A stretch of DNA of 64,000 bases. Origin: Collinsella sp. AF20-14LB (GTDB lineage: Bacteria; Actinomycetota; Coriobacteriia; Coriobacteriales; Coriobacteriaceae). Both the position numbers and the translations under genes were made by a program. Below are positions 41,477-51,213 of the stretch, one piece after another (position 1 is the first letter of the stretch; every line of letters starts with the position of its first letter). Location of the stretch: NCBI RefSeq assembly GCF_003459505.1, contig NZ_QRWD01000004.1, positions 62,001 through 126,000 on the forward strand. The letters are read 5' to 3'. The notes below the pieces were generated by a model. It worked only from the letters and a program-made list of their open reading frames with translations. It made no database searches and was not told the origin of the DNA.

Positions 41477-44266
41477 ATGGATGGTCCAAGCGTGAGTCTC
41501 GGCAGCAAACTATCCAACGCAAAGGTCTCCTTTGCGATATTTAAGCGCGACATTAAGCGACTGCTTATGAACCCCGTCGCCCTGGTGGTTACCTTGGGCG
41601 TGTGCGTCATTCCCTCGCTGTATGCCTGGTACAACATCGTTGCCAACTGGGATCCGTACGGAAATACCCAGGGCATTAAAATCGCCATCGCCAACAACGA
41701 TCAGGGCACCCAGAATGACTTGGTGGGCGAGCTCAATGCAGGCGATAAGGTGGTCGACCAGCTCAAGGAAAACGATCAGCTGGGCTGGACCTTCGTCGAC
41801 TCGGCTGCCGATGCCAAAGAGGGCGTCGAGAGCGGGGAATACTACGCGGCGATCGTAATCCCCAAGAACTTCTCCGACAATCTTGTCTCGATGCTCGATG
41901 GCAATTACCATCAGCCGAAGCTCACCTATTACGTCAATGAGAAGAAGAGCGCCATTGCGCCCAAGGTCACCGATACCGGTGCCAACACCATCGAGGAGCA
42001 GATCAACTCGGAGTTTGTCTCCACGGTGGGCGAGACTGTTGCCAGTATCGCCAAGGATGCCGGTGTCGATTTAAAGGACAAGGCAACCCAGACTCAGGAC
42101 TCGCTGACAAGTTCGGTGTCCGAGGCATCCGACACCTTGGGTGAGGTGCGCGATTCGATTGGCGATATGAATGCCGCCATCGATAAGACGAGTGGCGCTA
42201 TCGCCTCGGCTGATGCCGCGTTGGCGGGCCTGCAGGGTCAGACGCCCTCTCTAACGCAGGCAATCGCTCAGGGCAATGACCTGCTGGGCGAGGCTCGCGC
42301 TACGGCGGGCAACTCTGTCGCCTCGCTCTCCAAGGCGCTCTCGGAAGGCAGCCTTGCGCTCACCAAGACGTCAGCCTCTGCGAACGCTGCGATTGGCAAG
42401 CTGACGGGCACAGTCACATCTACGACCACCCGCATCGACAACTCACTCGAGTCTCTCCAAGCGACGATCGATCACAATAAGGCCGTTATCGGGCATTTGG
42501 AGATTCTCGTCAATGACACGTCGACAGGTTCCGAGGAAATTGACGCGCGCATTGTATCGACCATCGATTTGCTCCGCGAGCAGAATGAAAAGCTTCAGAG
42601 CATCAAGGACGGTCTGTCTGCGCAGTCGAGCGCCATGGCGAATGACGCCGCGGCCGTCTCGGGTGCAAGCGACGCTATCAATAACGCAATTCAGACCGGT
42701 GCGACCAACCTTGGCCAGGCCCAGACGAACCTGGGTCAAAACGCGCTGCCGAAAGCCTCGAGCGCGCTCGATTCCTTTGCCGCCGTTTCGGGCGATTTGA
42801 CCGGCATTGTGTCGGGTATGACCCCCACGATAGCGAGCGCGCGCGGCACGCTGGCGCAGCTCGACGCCACGCTCAAGCAGGCAAAGACCACGCTGTCCCA
42901 AACCGACGCCTCCCTTGCCAAGGTTCAGGACAAGCTCGCGACCGCCGCCAATGACATTGCGGCGCTGCAGACCTCTGAGTCTATGGGCGAGTTAGCCGAC
43001 CTCATGGACGTCGACGTCAATGACGTGGCAGATTTCATGGCATCTCCGGTTGAGCTCGCGTCCAAGTCGATCTATCCAGTCAAGAGCTTCGGCTCGGGCA
43101 TTGCCCCGTTCTATACCAACCTAGCGCTTTGGGTGGGCGGCTACGTGCTTATCGCCATCTACAAGCTCGAGGTCGACCGCGAAGGCATCGGCAGCTTTAC
43201 CGCGCGTCAGGGTTACTTTGGCCGCTGGTTGCTACTGGTGATCCTGGGCGCGTTGCAGGCCATCATCGTTACGGTAGGCGATCTGGTGATTGGCGTGCAG
43301 TGCGTCAGCCCGCTGCTGTTCGTGCTGGGCGGCATCGCCATTTCGTTCACCTACGTCAATATCATCTATGCGCTGTCCACCACGTTTAAGCATATCGGCA
43401 AGGCTATCGGCGTCATTCTCGTCATCGTGCAGATCCCCGGTTCGTCGGGCATGTACCCCATCGAGATGATGCCCGGCTTCTTCCAGTGGCTGCACCCGCT
43501 GCTGCCCTTTACCTACGGCATCAATCTGCTGCGCGAGACGGTCGGCGGCATGTATTCGTTCAACTACCTGTTTAACCTGTGCATTCTGGGCGTGTTCTTG
43601 ATCGTGGCGCTCTTTATCGGCCTGCAGCTGCGTCCGCTGCTGCTCAATCTCAACCTTCTCTTTGATAAACAGCTTTCCACGACCGGTATGATGATTTGCG
43701 AGTCCAACGACCTGCCGCGCCAGCGCTACTCGCTGCGCACGGCCATGCGTGTCATGCTCGATTCCGATTCGTACCGTCGCGAGCTGCTCGATCATGCCGT
43801 GGCGTTTGAGCATCGCTACCCGTACTACATCAAGGGCGGTTTTGCCGCCGTGGTAGGCGTGCAGGTTCTGCTCTTTGTGCTTTCGACGGTGCTCGATATC
43901 GACAATAACGGCAAGATCATCCTGCTCGTTATCTGGATCATTTCGGTTATCGCCATCTGCGGCTGGCTCATCAACATCGAATACATCCGTGCGAGCCTCA
44001 ATACCCAGATGCGTATCTCGGCGCTTTCGGACGAGGACCTTCGCCGCGAGATGCGCGAGCACACGGCTGCCATCCCTGCCGCCCGTCGCATGTTTGGTCT
44101 CAACGCCAGCGAGCGTGGCGCCAAGGGAGGCGAACAGCCTACGAGCCGTCTGCCGCATATCGGTGCGCATCGTAAGGCTCAAGATGCCGACGGCGCTAAC
44201 AACGTAAACGGAAACGACGGGGACACCACCCTGTTTGGCAAGCACTCTAAAGGAGGTGAGGCATAA
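41477..44266 (+). CDS. Pip/YhgE-family large membrane protein 1
   Basis: About 929 aa. An N-terminal helix (VALVVTLGVCVIPSLYAWYNI) and the motif NWDPYGNTQGIKIAIANNDQG are hallmarks of the YhgE/Pip (phage infection protein) family. A long helical extracytoplasmic region (~190-510, rich in A, S, T, D) follows, then a C-terminal ABC-2-like membrane domain (~550-800) and a soluble tail. The start is uncertain: ATG 41477 is used, and GTG 41492 is also possible. The family includes EsaA of type VII secretion; substrate unknown. The next gene starts at once. Confidence 0.88.
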   Translation: MDGPSVSLGSKLSNAKVSFAIFKRDIKRLLMNPVALVVTLGVCVIPSLYAWYNIVANWDPYGNTQGIKIAIANNDQGTQNDLVGELNAGDKVVDQLKENDQLGWTFVDSAADAKEGVESGEYYAAIVIPKNFSDNLVSMLDGNYHQPKLTYYVNEKKSAIAPKVTDTGANTIEEQINSEFVSTVGETVASIAKDAGVDLKDKATQTQDSLTSSVSEASDTLGEVRDSIGDMNAAIDKTSGAIASADAALAGLQGQTPSLTQAIAQGNDLLGEARATAGNSVASLSKALSEGSLALTKTSASANAAIGKLTGTVTSTTTRIDNSLESLQATIDHNKAVIGHLEILVNDTSTGSEEIDARIVSTIDLLREQNEKLQSIKDGLSAQSSAMANDAAAVSGASDAINNAIQTGATNLGQAQTNLGQNALPKASSALDSFAAVSGDLTGIVSGMTPTIASARGTLAQLDATLKQAKTTLSQTDASLAKVQDKLATAANDIAALQTSESMGELADLMDVDVNDVADFMASPVELASKSIYPVKSFGSGIAPFYTNLALWVGGYVLIAIYKLEVDREGIGSFTARQGYFGRWLLLVILGALQAIIVTVGDLVIGVQCVSPLLFVLGGIAISFTYVNIIYALSTTFKHIGKAIGVILVIVQIPGSSGMYPIEMMPGFFQWLHPLLPFTYGINLLRETVGGMYSFNYLFNLCILGVFLIVALFIGLQLRPLLLNLNLLFDKQLSTTGMMICESNDLPRQRYSLRTAMRVMLDSDSYRRELLDHAVAFEHRYPYYIKGGFAAVVGVQVLLFVLSTVLDIDNNGKIILLVIWIISVIAICGWLINIEYIRASLNTQMRISALSDEDLRREMREHTAAIPAARRMFGLNASERGAKGGEQPTSRLPHIGAHRKAQDADGANNVNGNDGDTTLFGKHSKGGEA

Positions 44267-46456
44267 ATGAAAAACATCCTGCACCTGTTTAAGCGTGATG
44301 TCCAAAACGTGTCTCGCTCCGTGATCGGCATGGTCGTCGTGATGGGCCTGATCATCGTTCCGTGTCTCTATGCATGGTTTAACATCGCCGGCAGCTGGGA
44401 TCCGTACGGCAACACCGGCAATCTTAAGATCGCCGTGGTCAACACCGATGAGGGTTACGAGAGTGATCTGATTCCCGTCGAGGTTAACGTGGGCGAAAAC
44501 GTGACCGCCACCCTACGCGGCAACGAGAGCTTCGATTGGGTTGTGCTTAACGATCGCGAAAAGGCTATCGAGGGCGTTAAGTCGGGCGCATACTACGCTG
44601 CCGTCGTTATCCCTAAGACGTTTAGCGCCGACATGATGACGCTCTTTTCGACCGACGTGAAGCACGCCGATATCGAGTTCTACGAGAACCAGAAGGCCAA
44701 CGCCATCGCGCAGATCGTGACCGAGAAAGGCTCGAGCGCCGTCCAGAGTCAGGTCAACGAGACCTTTACCGAAACCATTACGAGCATCGGTCTTAAAACC
44801 GTGTCCAGCCTGCTCGACTATATGAGCACCGACCAGGTGAGCAACTTTATCGCCAATCTTTCCTCTGCGCTGGGCGATTCGGTCCAGGACCTGCAGGACA
44901 TTCAGACCAGCGCAACGTCGCTGGCGGGCGTTTTGAGCTCCACGTCCGATTCGCTGACGTCGGCGGGCGGTATGCTCAAGCAGACGGGCACCGTCGATGA
45001 GTCGACGAAGCAGCTGATGGAGCATGCCAAGAGCGGTGTGAGCGATTCCGAGGAAGCGCTCAAGGTAGCCAACGACGCCATCAACACCGCGATCGACGGA
45101 AGCGCGGGCTCATTCGACAACGTGTCCACCGAGCTTGCGAAGGCATTCGATGCCGCGAATCAGCATGTTTACCTTACGGTGTCTCAGCTCAACGAAGCCG
45201 CAGCGGCGCTCAATACGCGTGCTGACGATATCGATGCGATGGCCGATCAGCTCCGCAACCTTGCCGACCAGGTGAGTGATGACAAGCTCAAAGACGGTCT
45301 CGAGTCCGCTGCGACGTCGCTGGGCAGAATTGCCGTGGAGTACCGCAACAATGCGAAGGACCTGACGGCGACCGCAAAGTTCCTTTCGGACGGCATGGCG
45401 GAGGTCAACAACTCGCGTGCCGAGGTCGACCAGGCCATCGCCGATGCCAAGGCGGGTATCTCGGGAGCCAAGTCCGACTACGATTCCACGTTCTCGGTTA
45501 AGGCCAAGGAGCTCAAGAAGACCATTTCGGGCGTTCTGGATTCCCTGAACGGTATCTCGGGTGACTTGGATAGCGCCGTGAGCGGTCTGACCGACGCATC
45601 CGGTTCGCTGGCAAAGGGCCTCTCCAAGGCTGCAAAGCTGGTCAACAAGGCTTCTGACCAACTGGGTGAGGCGTCGGACAAGATTAGCGCTTTCAAGGAC
45701 GAGCTCGACGGTGCTCTTATGTCGGACGATCTGGCCACGATCAAGACGATGATCGGCAACGATCCCGAGGGTTTGGCCGTGTCGCTTTCCGGCCCCGTCG
45801 CGCTCGACCGCAAGCCGGTCTATCCGATCCGCAATTACGGTTCGGCCATGGCGCCGTTCTATACGATCCTGTCGCTGTGGGTCGGCTCGATCGTGCTGGC
45901 GGCCATGATGAAGGTATCGGTTGACGATGAGCTCATCAACGAGCTGATCCCCGTGCGCCTGCACGAGATCTACCTGGGCCGCTACCTGTTCTTTGGAGGT
46001 CTGGCCCTGCTGCAGGCGACACTCGTGTGCGCGGGCGACATCCTGTTCTTTGGCATCCAATGCGACAACCCGCTGCAGTTTGTGCTGGCGGGCTGGGTCG
46101 CGAGTCTCGTGTTCTCCAATATCGTCTACACGCTCACGGTTTCGTTTGGCGATATCGGCAAGGCGCTCGCTGTCGTGCTGTTGGTCATGCAGGTCGGCGG
46201 TTCAGGCGGTACGTTCCCCATCGAGATGACCGGCCCCGTGTTCCAGGCGATCTACCCGTTCCTGCCGTTTACCCACGGCATCAACGCCATGCACGCTGCC
46301 ATGGCCGGTGCCTACCATATGGAGTACTGGATTGAGCTGGGCATTCTGGCGAGCTACCTGATTCCGTCGCTGGCCCTTGGCGTCGTCTTCCGCCGCCCGG
46401 TCATCAAAGCCAACGACTGGATCATCGAAAAGCTGGAGTCGACTAAGTTGATCTAG
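44267..46456 (+). CDS. Pip/YhgE-family large membrane protein 2
   Basis: 729 aa, paralogue of the previous gene: MKNILHLFKRDVQNVSRS, SWDPYGNTGNLKIAVVNTD, a long helical ectodomain, then PVYPIRNYGSAMAPFYTILSLWVG and a membrane domain ending with SLALGVVFRRPV. It lacks the soluble C-terminal tail of its partner. AAAGGAGGTGAGG precedes the ATG, which abuts the previous TAA, so the pair is co-translated and probably forms a heteromeric complex. Confidence 0.9.
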   Translation: MKNILHLFKRDVQNVSRSVIGMVVVMGLIIVPCLYAWFNIAGSWDPYGNTGNLKIAVVNTDEGYESDLIPVEVNVGENVTATLRGNESFDWVVLNDREKAIEGVKSGAYYAAVVIPKTFSADMMTLFSTDVKHADIEFYENQKANAIAQIVTEKGSSAVQSQVNETFTETITSIGLKTVSSLLDYMSTDQVSNFIANLSSALGDSVQDLQDIQTSATSLAGVLSSTSDSLTSAGGMLKQTGTVDESTKQLMEHAKSGVSDSEEALKVANDAINTAIDGSAGSFDNVSTELAKAFDAANQHVYLTVSQLNEAAAALNTRADDIDAMADQLRNLADQVSDDKLKDGLESAATSLGRIAVEYRNNAKDLTATAKFLSDGMAEVNNSRAEVDQAIADAKAGISGAKSDYDSTFSVKAKELKKTISGVLDSLNGISGDLDSAVSGLTDASGSLAKGLSKAAKLVNKASDQLGEASDKISAFKDELDGALMSDDLATIKTMIGNDPEGLAVSLSGPVALDRKPVYPIRNYGSAMAPFYTILSLWVGSIVLAAMMKVSVDDELINELIPVRLHEIYLGRYLFFGGLALLQATLVCAGDILFFGIQCDNPLQFVLAGWVASLVFSNIVYTLTVSFGDIGKALAVVLLVMQVGGSGGTFPIEMTGPVFQAIYPFLPFTHGINAMHAAMAGAYHMEYWIELGILASYLIPSLALGVVFRRPVIKANDWIIEKLESTKLI

Positions 46457-46551
46457 TTCAGCCAGGTAAACGCCGTCGGAACATCGAGATCTTCCAGTTT
46501 GATACTTTATTATGCTGGATTGCGATGCAACACCGGTTGTTGCTACAGTAG

Positions 46552-46586
46552 CGGGGCGTGCCGGGGGTCCGGCGCGTCCCGTTTTT
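46552..46586 (+). terminator. Terminator-like hairpin between the Pip pair and the EamA gene
   Basis: CGGGGCGTGCCGG and CCGGCGCGTCCCG form a long stem with mismatches, followed by TTTTTATTT. It lies ~70 nt before the EamA start, so it could end the Pip operon or act as an attenuator. Confidence 0.7.
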
Positions 46587-46657
46587 ATTTGACCATGAGG
46601 CGGCACGCAGCCATACGCGTGCGGACACCACGCCCAGATTGAGTGTGAGGATGTTCC

Positions 46658-47641
46658 ATGGCCCAATACGCTGCCAACGAAATCGAAAACTTGCCCGATA
46701 GCCCAGTAGCCCGTGAGGATTTGGGCGCGGGCGGTATTCCCCGGGGCGCCGGCGCACGCTCTCCGCTGTTCTGGAAGGTTCTGCTCCTTTCGGTGGCGGT
46801 CATCTGGGGCTACTCCTTTACCACTATGAAGGACGCACTCGGCACCATTCCGGTGTTCGCGCTGCTCTATGTACGTTTTCTGCCCGCAGCGTTGGTCATG
46901 TTTGCCGTCTTCCACAAGCGCATCATCGCGCACCTCAACGCTCGCAACCTGATCGTTGGCCTGAGTATGGGCGTGCTCATGTGGGCGGCCTATGCGTTGC
47001 AGACGGTCGGTCTGGCACATACTACGGCGGGCAAGAATGCTTTTTTGACGGGCACGTATTGCATCCTTGTGCCGTTCGCGAGCTATTTCCTGAGCGGCGA
47101 AAAGCTCACGCGCTACAACTTGGGTGCCGCGCTGCTGTGCCTAGCGGGCATTGGCCTCGTCGCACTCGATAGCGTTGAATTCAACATTGGTGACGTCATT
47201 ACGCTGGCGGGTGCGGCCTTTTTCGCCATCCAGATGGCGGTGACTGCCAAGTACGGTCGCAAAATGGACATCAACGTCATCACGTTTTGGATGTTTGTGG
47301 GCAACGGCGTGCTGAGCCTGGCAACGTCGCTGCTATTCGAGACCCAAGCGCCTCTGTCCGTGTGGACGCCGAGCTTTATCAGTGCGATGGCGTTTCTCTC
47401 GGTGGGCTGCACATGCGCGGCTCTGCTCATCCAAAACGTCGGCCTGGCGCATGTCCCGGCCTCGACGGGCTCGCTGCTCCTTTCGATGGAGTCGCCTTCG
47501 GGTGTGCTGTTCTCGGTGCTGCTGATGGGGGAGGCGCTCACCTCGCGCCTGCTCGCCGGCTTTGCGCTCATCTTCCTGTCGATTATCTTGAGCGAGACTC
47601 ACTTCGATTTTTTGCGTCGAAAGCCGCGCCCGCAATTGTAA
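46658..47641 (+). CDS. EamA/DMT-family transporter
   Basis: 327 aa with about ten hydrophobic segments in two EamA repeats (VLLLSVAVIWGYSFTTMKDA; then FWMFVGNGVLSLATSLLF to SIILSE). A ~35-residue hydrophilic N-terminus is unusual. Resembles bacterial drug/metabolite exporters; no substrate can be assigned. GTGAGG lies before the ATG. Confidence 0.9.
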   Translation: MAQYAANEIENLPDSPVAREDLGAGGIPRGAGARSPLFWKVLLLSVAVIWGYSFTTMKDALGTIPVFALLYVRFLPAALVMFAVFHKRIIAHLNARNLIVGLSMGVLMWAAYALQTVGLAHTTAGKNAFLTGTYCILVPFASYFLSGEKLTRYNLGAALLCLAGIGLVALDSVEFNIGDVITLAGAAFFAIQMAVTAKYGRKMDINVITFWMFVGNGVLSLATSLLFETQAPLSVWTPSFISAMAFLSVGCTCAALLIQNVGLAHVPASTGSLLLSMESPSGVLFSVLLMGEALTSRLLAGFALIFLSIILSETHFDFLRRKPRPQL

Positions 47642-47653
47642 ACAACTTGTTGC

Positions 47654-47679
47654 GCCGCCCTCCCGGGGCGGCATTTTTT
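47654..47679 (+). terminator. Terminator after the EamA gene
   Basis: GCCGCCC, TCCC loop, GGGGCGGC, then a T6 run. Confidence 0.9.
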
Positions 47680-47757
47680 ATGCCTCGCCCTTAAAGTAGT
47701 ACCTTGCACTTTACGCTATCAAAGTGCTTGCTGCAAAAACGATACTGGAGGGCATCT

Positions 47758-49053
47758 ATGGCACCAGCTTTGTCCGATCTTCAACCGCAATCAGCGCCCA
47801 AGGCCACCGCAGCGGCGCAGACCGCTATCGGTGACGGTCTCGTTGCAGAAGCTCAGGCTTTTGCAGACGAGCTCGCTGCGTGGCGACACGATCTCCACCA
47901 GATGCCCGAGCTGGGTAATAGCCTCCCACAGACCTCTGCGTATATCCAAGCGCGCCTGACTGAGATGGACATCCCATTTGCCACGCTCGTTGATGGTTCC
48001 TGCGTTGTGGGCCTTGTCGGCGCCGGTGCCGCCGCGGCCCAAGGCAATGGCGTCTGCACGGACGAGCAGGCCGGTACGGTCATCATGCTCCGTGGCGACA
48101 TGGATGCCCTGCCCGTTGCCGAAGAGTCAGGTGAGCCTTTCGCCTCTACGAACGGCTGCGTGCACGCATGCGGACACGATATGCACGCAACGGCGTTGCT
48201 TGGAGCGGCGCGCCTGCTCAAGGCCCGCGAGTCCGCGCTTGTTGATGCCAACGCCACGGTTAAGCTGCTGTTCCAGCCGGGCGAGGAAACCTTTGAGGGT
48301 GCCCGCGCCGCCATCGCCGACGGTCTGCTGCAGAACCCGCGCCCCCAGGTCGCCTTTGCCATGCATGTCAATAGCCAGTCGCCGCTTGGCCTGGTGCTCT
48401 ACGGCAGCCCGGCGCTCTCGGGCGTGTACGGTTTTCGCATCACGCTTCAGGGCAAGGGCGGCCATGGCTCGAGCCCCGAGATCTGCATCGACCCCATCAC
48501 GGCCGGCGTCCATGTGCATCTGGCGCTTCAGGAGCTCATCTCCCGCGAGGTGCCGGCGGCCAAGGAGGTCGCGCTTACCGTTGGCAAGTTCGCCGGCGGT
48601 CAGGCCGCAAATGTCATCCCCGACACTTGTGTGCTCGAGGGAACGCTGCGTGGCTTCGACGTCGAGCTCATGGAGCGCCTCAAGACCCGCATCGCGGAGG
48701 TCGTCAAAGGCGTTGCCACGACCTATCGTACGCCGGCGACTATCGAGACACTCTCGGATGTTCCCCCGCTCGTACTCGACGACGGCATGACGCAGGCGTC
48801 GCTTGGCTACGTGGGCGCGGTGCTGCCCAAGTCCGCCTTCCTGCCGCTGTTCCACGCCATGGCGAGCGAGGACTTCGCGTTGATCTCGAGCGAGATCCCG
48901 AGCGCGTACTTTACCGTGGGCGCTGCTGTGACTGATACGGACGAGCATTTTGCTCAGCATCATCCCAAGGCACGTTTTAGCGATGCCGAGCTTCCCCTTG
49001 GCGCCGCGGCTTATGCCGCCGTCGCTTTGGGCTACATCGCCGACCACCGGTAG
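47758..49053 (+). CDS. M20-family amidohydrolase/peptidase
   Basis: 431 aa. Contains RHDLHQMPELG (His metal-region start), LRGDMDALPVAEES, HACGHDMHATALLGAA, FQPGEETFEGARAAI, the dimerisation domain (GKGGHGSSPEICIDPI), and C-terminal MASEDFALIS. It fits the IAA-amino-acid-hydrolase/N-acyl-amino-acid-hydrolase branch (M20D). The amide substrate is unknown. GGAGGG before ATG 47758 sets the start. Confidence 0.92.
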   Translation: MAPALSDLQPQSAPKATAAAQTAIGDGLVAEAQAFADELAAWRHDLHQMPELGNSLPQTSAYIQARLTEMDIPFATLVDGSCVVGLVGAGAAAAQGNGVCTDEQAGTVIMLRGDMDALPVAEESGEPFASTNGCVHACGHDMHATALLGAARLLKARESALVDANATVKLLFQPGEETFEGARAAIADGLLQNPRPQVAFAMHVNSQSPLGLVLYGSPALSGVYGFRITLQGKGGHGSSPEICIDPITAGVHVHLALQELISREVPAAKEVALTVGKFAGGQAANVIPDTCVLEGTLRGFDVELMERLKTRIAEVVKGVATTYRTPATIETLSDVPPLVLDDGMTQASLGYVGAVLPKSAFLPLFHAMASEDFALISSEIPSAYFTVGAAVTDTDEHFAQHHPKARFSDAELPLGAAAYAAVALGYIADHR

Positions 49054-49092
49054 CACCCAATCTTGCTACTCGTTTGCTTAAAAAGGAACAGT

Positions 49093-49501
49093 ATGTCTCA
49101 GCAACGTAAGTTCTTCCCCGGCTGGCTCGTGGTGGCCTCCGGCTTTGTGATCATGGCCACGTGCTACACCATTTTCGTCAACTGCATGAGCCTGTTCCAG
49201 CCGTTGATCGTCAGCGACCTGGGCATTTCCCTTGCGCAGTACACCATCTCCAACGCCCACTATCGCTGCGTCTAAGCAGTTTGGCATGGCCGACCTGGGT
49301 AAGGTCACGGGCACCATTACCTCGCTCGAGATGGTTGGCGGCACGGTGGGCGCCATCGTCTCGGGAATACTGTTCGATGCCACGGGCTCCTTTACGAGCA
49401 CATGGATCGTGTGTCTGGCGTGCTCGGTGGCAATGCTGGTGTTCCTGCTGGCGTCTGAGCCCATCGCGGCTAAGCTGCGCGCGAGCGTGGCGGGGGAGTA
49501 G
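49093..49501 (+). pseudogene. MFS transporter remnant with a large internal deletion
   Basis: The frame from ATG 49093 reads an MFS first membrane segment (FFPGWLVVASGFVIMATCY...ISLAQYTISNA) and hits a stop at 49275. A second frame then gives the last membrane segments (KQFGMADLGKVTGTITSLEMVGGTVGAIVSG to LRASVAGE, stop at 49501). Together ~130 residues of an expected ~400, so ~270 internal residues are missing and the frame is broken at the junction near 49255-49275. Non-functional; it follows the amidohydrolase gene. Confidence 0.87.
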
Positions 49502-49537
49502 GGACGACGTCGCTCGTAGCTCTTTGCCCCGTTTTGT

Positions 49538-49601
49538 CCGTGGCTGCCTTGGAAGCCGAATGGATGCTCGTACCGTCATTCGGTTTCCCATGTAGCCACG
49601 G
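49538..49601. repeat. Interrupted palindrome upstream of hisS (1)
   Basis: Outer CCGTGGCT/AGCCACGG and inner AAGCCGAATG/CATTCGGTTT (one mismatch) with unpaired internal bases. It lies in the 304-nt gene-free stretch between the MFS remnant and hisS. Confidence 0.6.
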
Positions 49602-49680
49602 GCTCAAGAGATGACCCGAAGTCTTTCCGTCCAACGGATTTTGTGATCCGAAGAGGCGGAAGGATTGCAGATTGCACACC

Positions 49681-49740
49681 GCGGCGGCGCATCTGGCCGA
49701 ACGAGTCCCCATACCCTCGTTCGGTCAGATGCACCGCCGC
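49681..49740. repeat. 25-bp inverted repeat upstream of hisS (2)
   Basis: Arms 49681-49705 and 49716-49740 are complementary at 23 of 25 positions (core CTGGCCGAACGAG / CTCGTTCGGTCAG) with a 10-nt loop TCCCCATACC. It is 66 nt upstream of the hisS start. Could be a terminator for upstream DNA or a 5'-UTR structure of hisS. Confidence 0.8.
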
Positions 49741-49805
49741 TGTTTGTGTTTGTGCCGTATAATGACCACTACCTATGACGCGATACAAAAGAAAGGTGTT
49801 TGCCC

Positions 49806-51119
49806 ATGCAGGCACAGAAGGCGGAGGGAACCCGCGACCTTATCGGCGCTGAGATGCGCGCTTGGCAAAAGATGCAGCAGATCGCTGCCGGCGTGTTCGA
49901 GCCGTTTGGCTTTAAGCCCATCGAGACGCCCGCCATCGAGCAGGTGGACGTGTTTGTCCACGGCATCGGCCAGTCGACCGACGTCGTGCGCAAGGAGATG
50001 TTCCGCGTGTTTAGCGGCGCCAACCTGGAGCGCGTCTTTACCGAGGGCACCGATACCAAGCTCAAGCCCAAGCAGCGCCTGGCGCTTCGTCCCGAGGGCA
50101 CGGCTGGCGTGGTGCGCGCCGTCGTGGAGAACAACTTGGTGCCCCAGGGCTCCACGCCGTTTAAGGCTTACTACGCCGAGGCCATGTTCCGTGGCGAGCG
50201 TCCCCAGAAGGGTCGCCTGCGCCAGTTCCACCAGGTGGGCATCGAGTGGCTCGGTGCTCCCGATCCGGCGGCAGACGCCGAGTGCATCATTATGCTCATG
50301 GAGTTTTACAAGCGCCTGGGCTTCGATCTGTCCAAGCTCCGTCTGCTCATTAACTCGATGGGCGATGCCCAATGCCGTCCGGCCTATCGCGAGCAGGTTA
50401 AGCAGTTCATTCTCGACCATGCCGATGAGATGTGCGACGAGTGCCGCGAGCGCGCCGAGCTTAACCCGCTGCGCGCCTTCGACTGCAAGAACGACCACTG
50501 CCGCGAGATCATGGCCGACGCCCCGCTGATGGGCGACAACCTGTGCGATGAGTGCCGCGAGCACTACGAGCAGGTCAAGCGCTATCTGGACGCCGCCGGT
50601 ATCGAGTACGTCGAGGATCCCACCCTGGTGCGCGGCCTGGACTACTACACCCGTACCGTCTTTGAGGTCGAGGCTCCCGGCGCCGGTGTCGGCTCCATCG
50701 GTGGCGGCGGTCGCTATGACGGTCTGGTCGAGCTCGAGGGTGGCAAGCCCACGGCGGGCGTCGGCTTCGCTGTCGGTTTTGAGCGCGCCCTGCTGGCCCT
50801 GCAGGCCTTTGGTAACGACTTGGGTGCCGAGGAGGCCCCGTGCGTCTACGTCGCCAACGCCGGCAAGGAGCTGCGCCAGAACGTCTTTGCCATCACGCAG
50901 GAGCTTCGCGCCGCTGGCATCGTGACCGAGGCCGACTACCAGGGTCGTTCGCTCAAAGCTCAGTTTAAGCAGGCCGACAAGGTTGGCGCCAAGCTCATTT
51001 TGGTCCTGGGTGGCGACGAGCTTGCCGCCGGCAAGGTCAAGGTGCGCGACATGGAGAGCCATGAAGAGGTCCTTGCCGATCTGGCCAACGTCGTCGAGGC
51101 GGTTCGCGAGCGCCTGTAG
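49806..51119 (+). CDS. hisS: Histidyl-tRNA synthetase
   Basis: 437 aa, class II. KAEGTRDLIGAEMRAW at the N-terminus, motif 2 region AYYAEAMFRGERPQKGRLRQFHQ, the HisA motif LVRGLDYYTRTVFE, motif 3 GGGRYDGL...GVGFAVGFERALLAL, and a C-terminal anticodon-binding domain. Two CxxC pairs (~205-245: CDEC, CDEC) are visible. AAAGG lies 9 nt before ATG 49806. Confidence 0.97.
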   Translation: MQAQKAEGTRDLIGAEMRAWQKMQQIAAGVFEPFGFKPIETPAIEQVDVFVHGIGQSTDVVRKEMFRVFSGANLERVFTEGTDTKLKPKQRLALRPEGTAGVVRAVVENNLVPQGSTPFKAYYAEAMFRGERPQKGRLRQFHQVGIEWLGAPDPAADAECIIMLMEFYKRLGFDLSKLRLLINSMGDAQCRPAYREQVKQFILDHADEMCDECRERAELNPLRAFDCKNDHCREIMADAPLMGDNLCDECREHYEQVKRYLDAAGIEYVEDPTLVRGLDYYTRTVFEVEAPGAGVGSIGGGGRYDGLVELEGGKPTAGVGFAVGFERALLALQAFGNDLGAEEAPCVYVANAGKELRQNVFAITQELRAAGIVTEADYQGRSLKAQFKQADKVGAKLILVLGGDELAAGKVKVRDMESHEEVLADLANVVEAVRERL

Positions 51120-51177
51120 CGCATCATTTTGAGCTGCGGGTCCGCTTGAGTGTCTCGTCCATTGCGAGCGATTGTTA

Positions 51178-51213
51178 CGGGGGTGTTTCGCATTTATGCG
51201 GAATGCCCCCGTT
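51178..51213 (+). terminator. Terminator after hisS
   Basis: CGGGGG...TTTCGC ATTTAT GCGGAA...CCCCCG hairpin followed by TTTG. Confidence 0.7.

Noticed and set aside
46658-49501. A mobile element carrying the EamA, M20 and MFS genes
   Set aside because: No integrase, transposase or terminal repeats bound the segment; base composition is like that of its neighbours.
49502-49805. T-box riboswitch upstream of hisS (also considered for serS, metG and aspS)
   Set aside because: No T-box consensus or specifier-loop architecture was seen in any of these leaders; the hisS leader palindromes do not fit.
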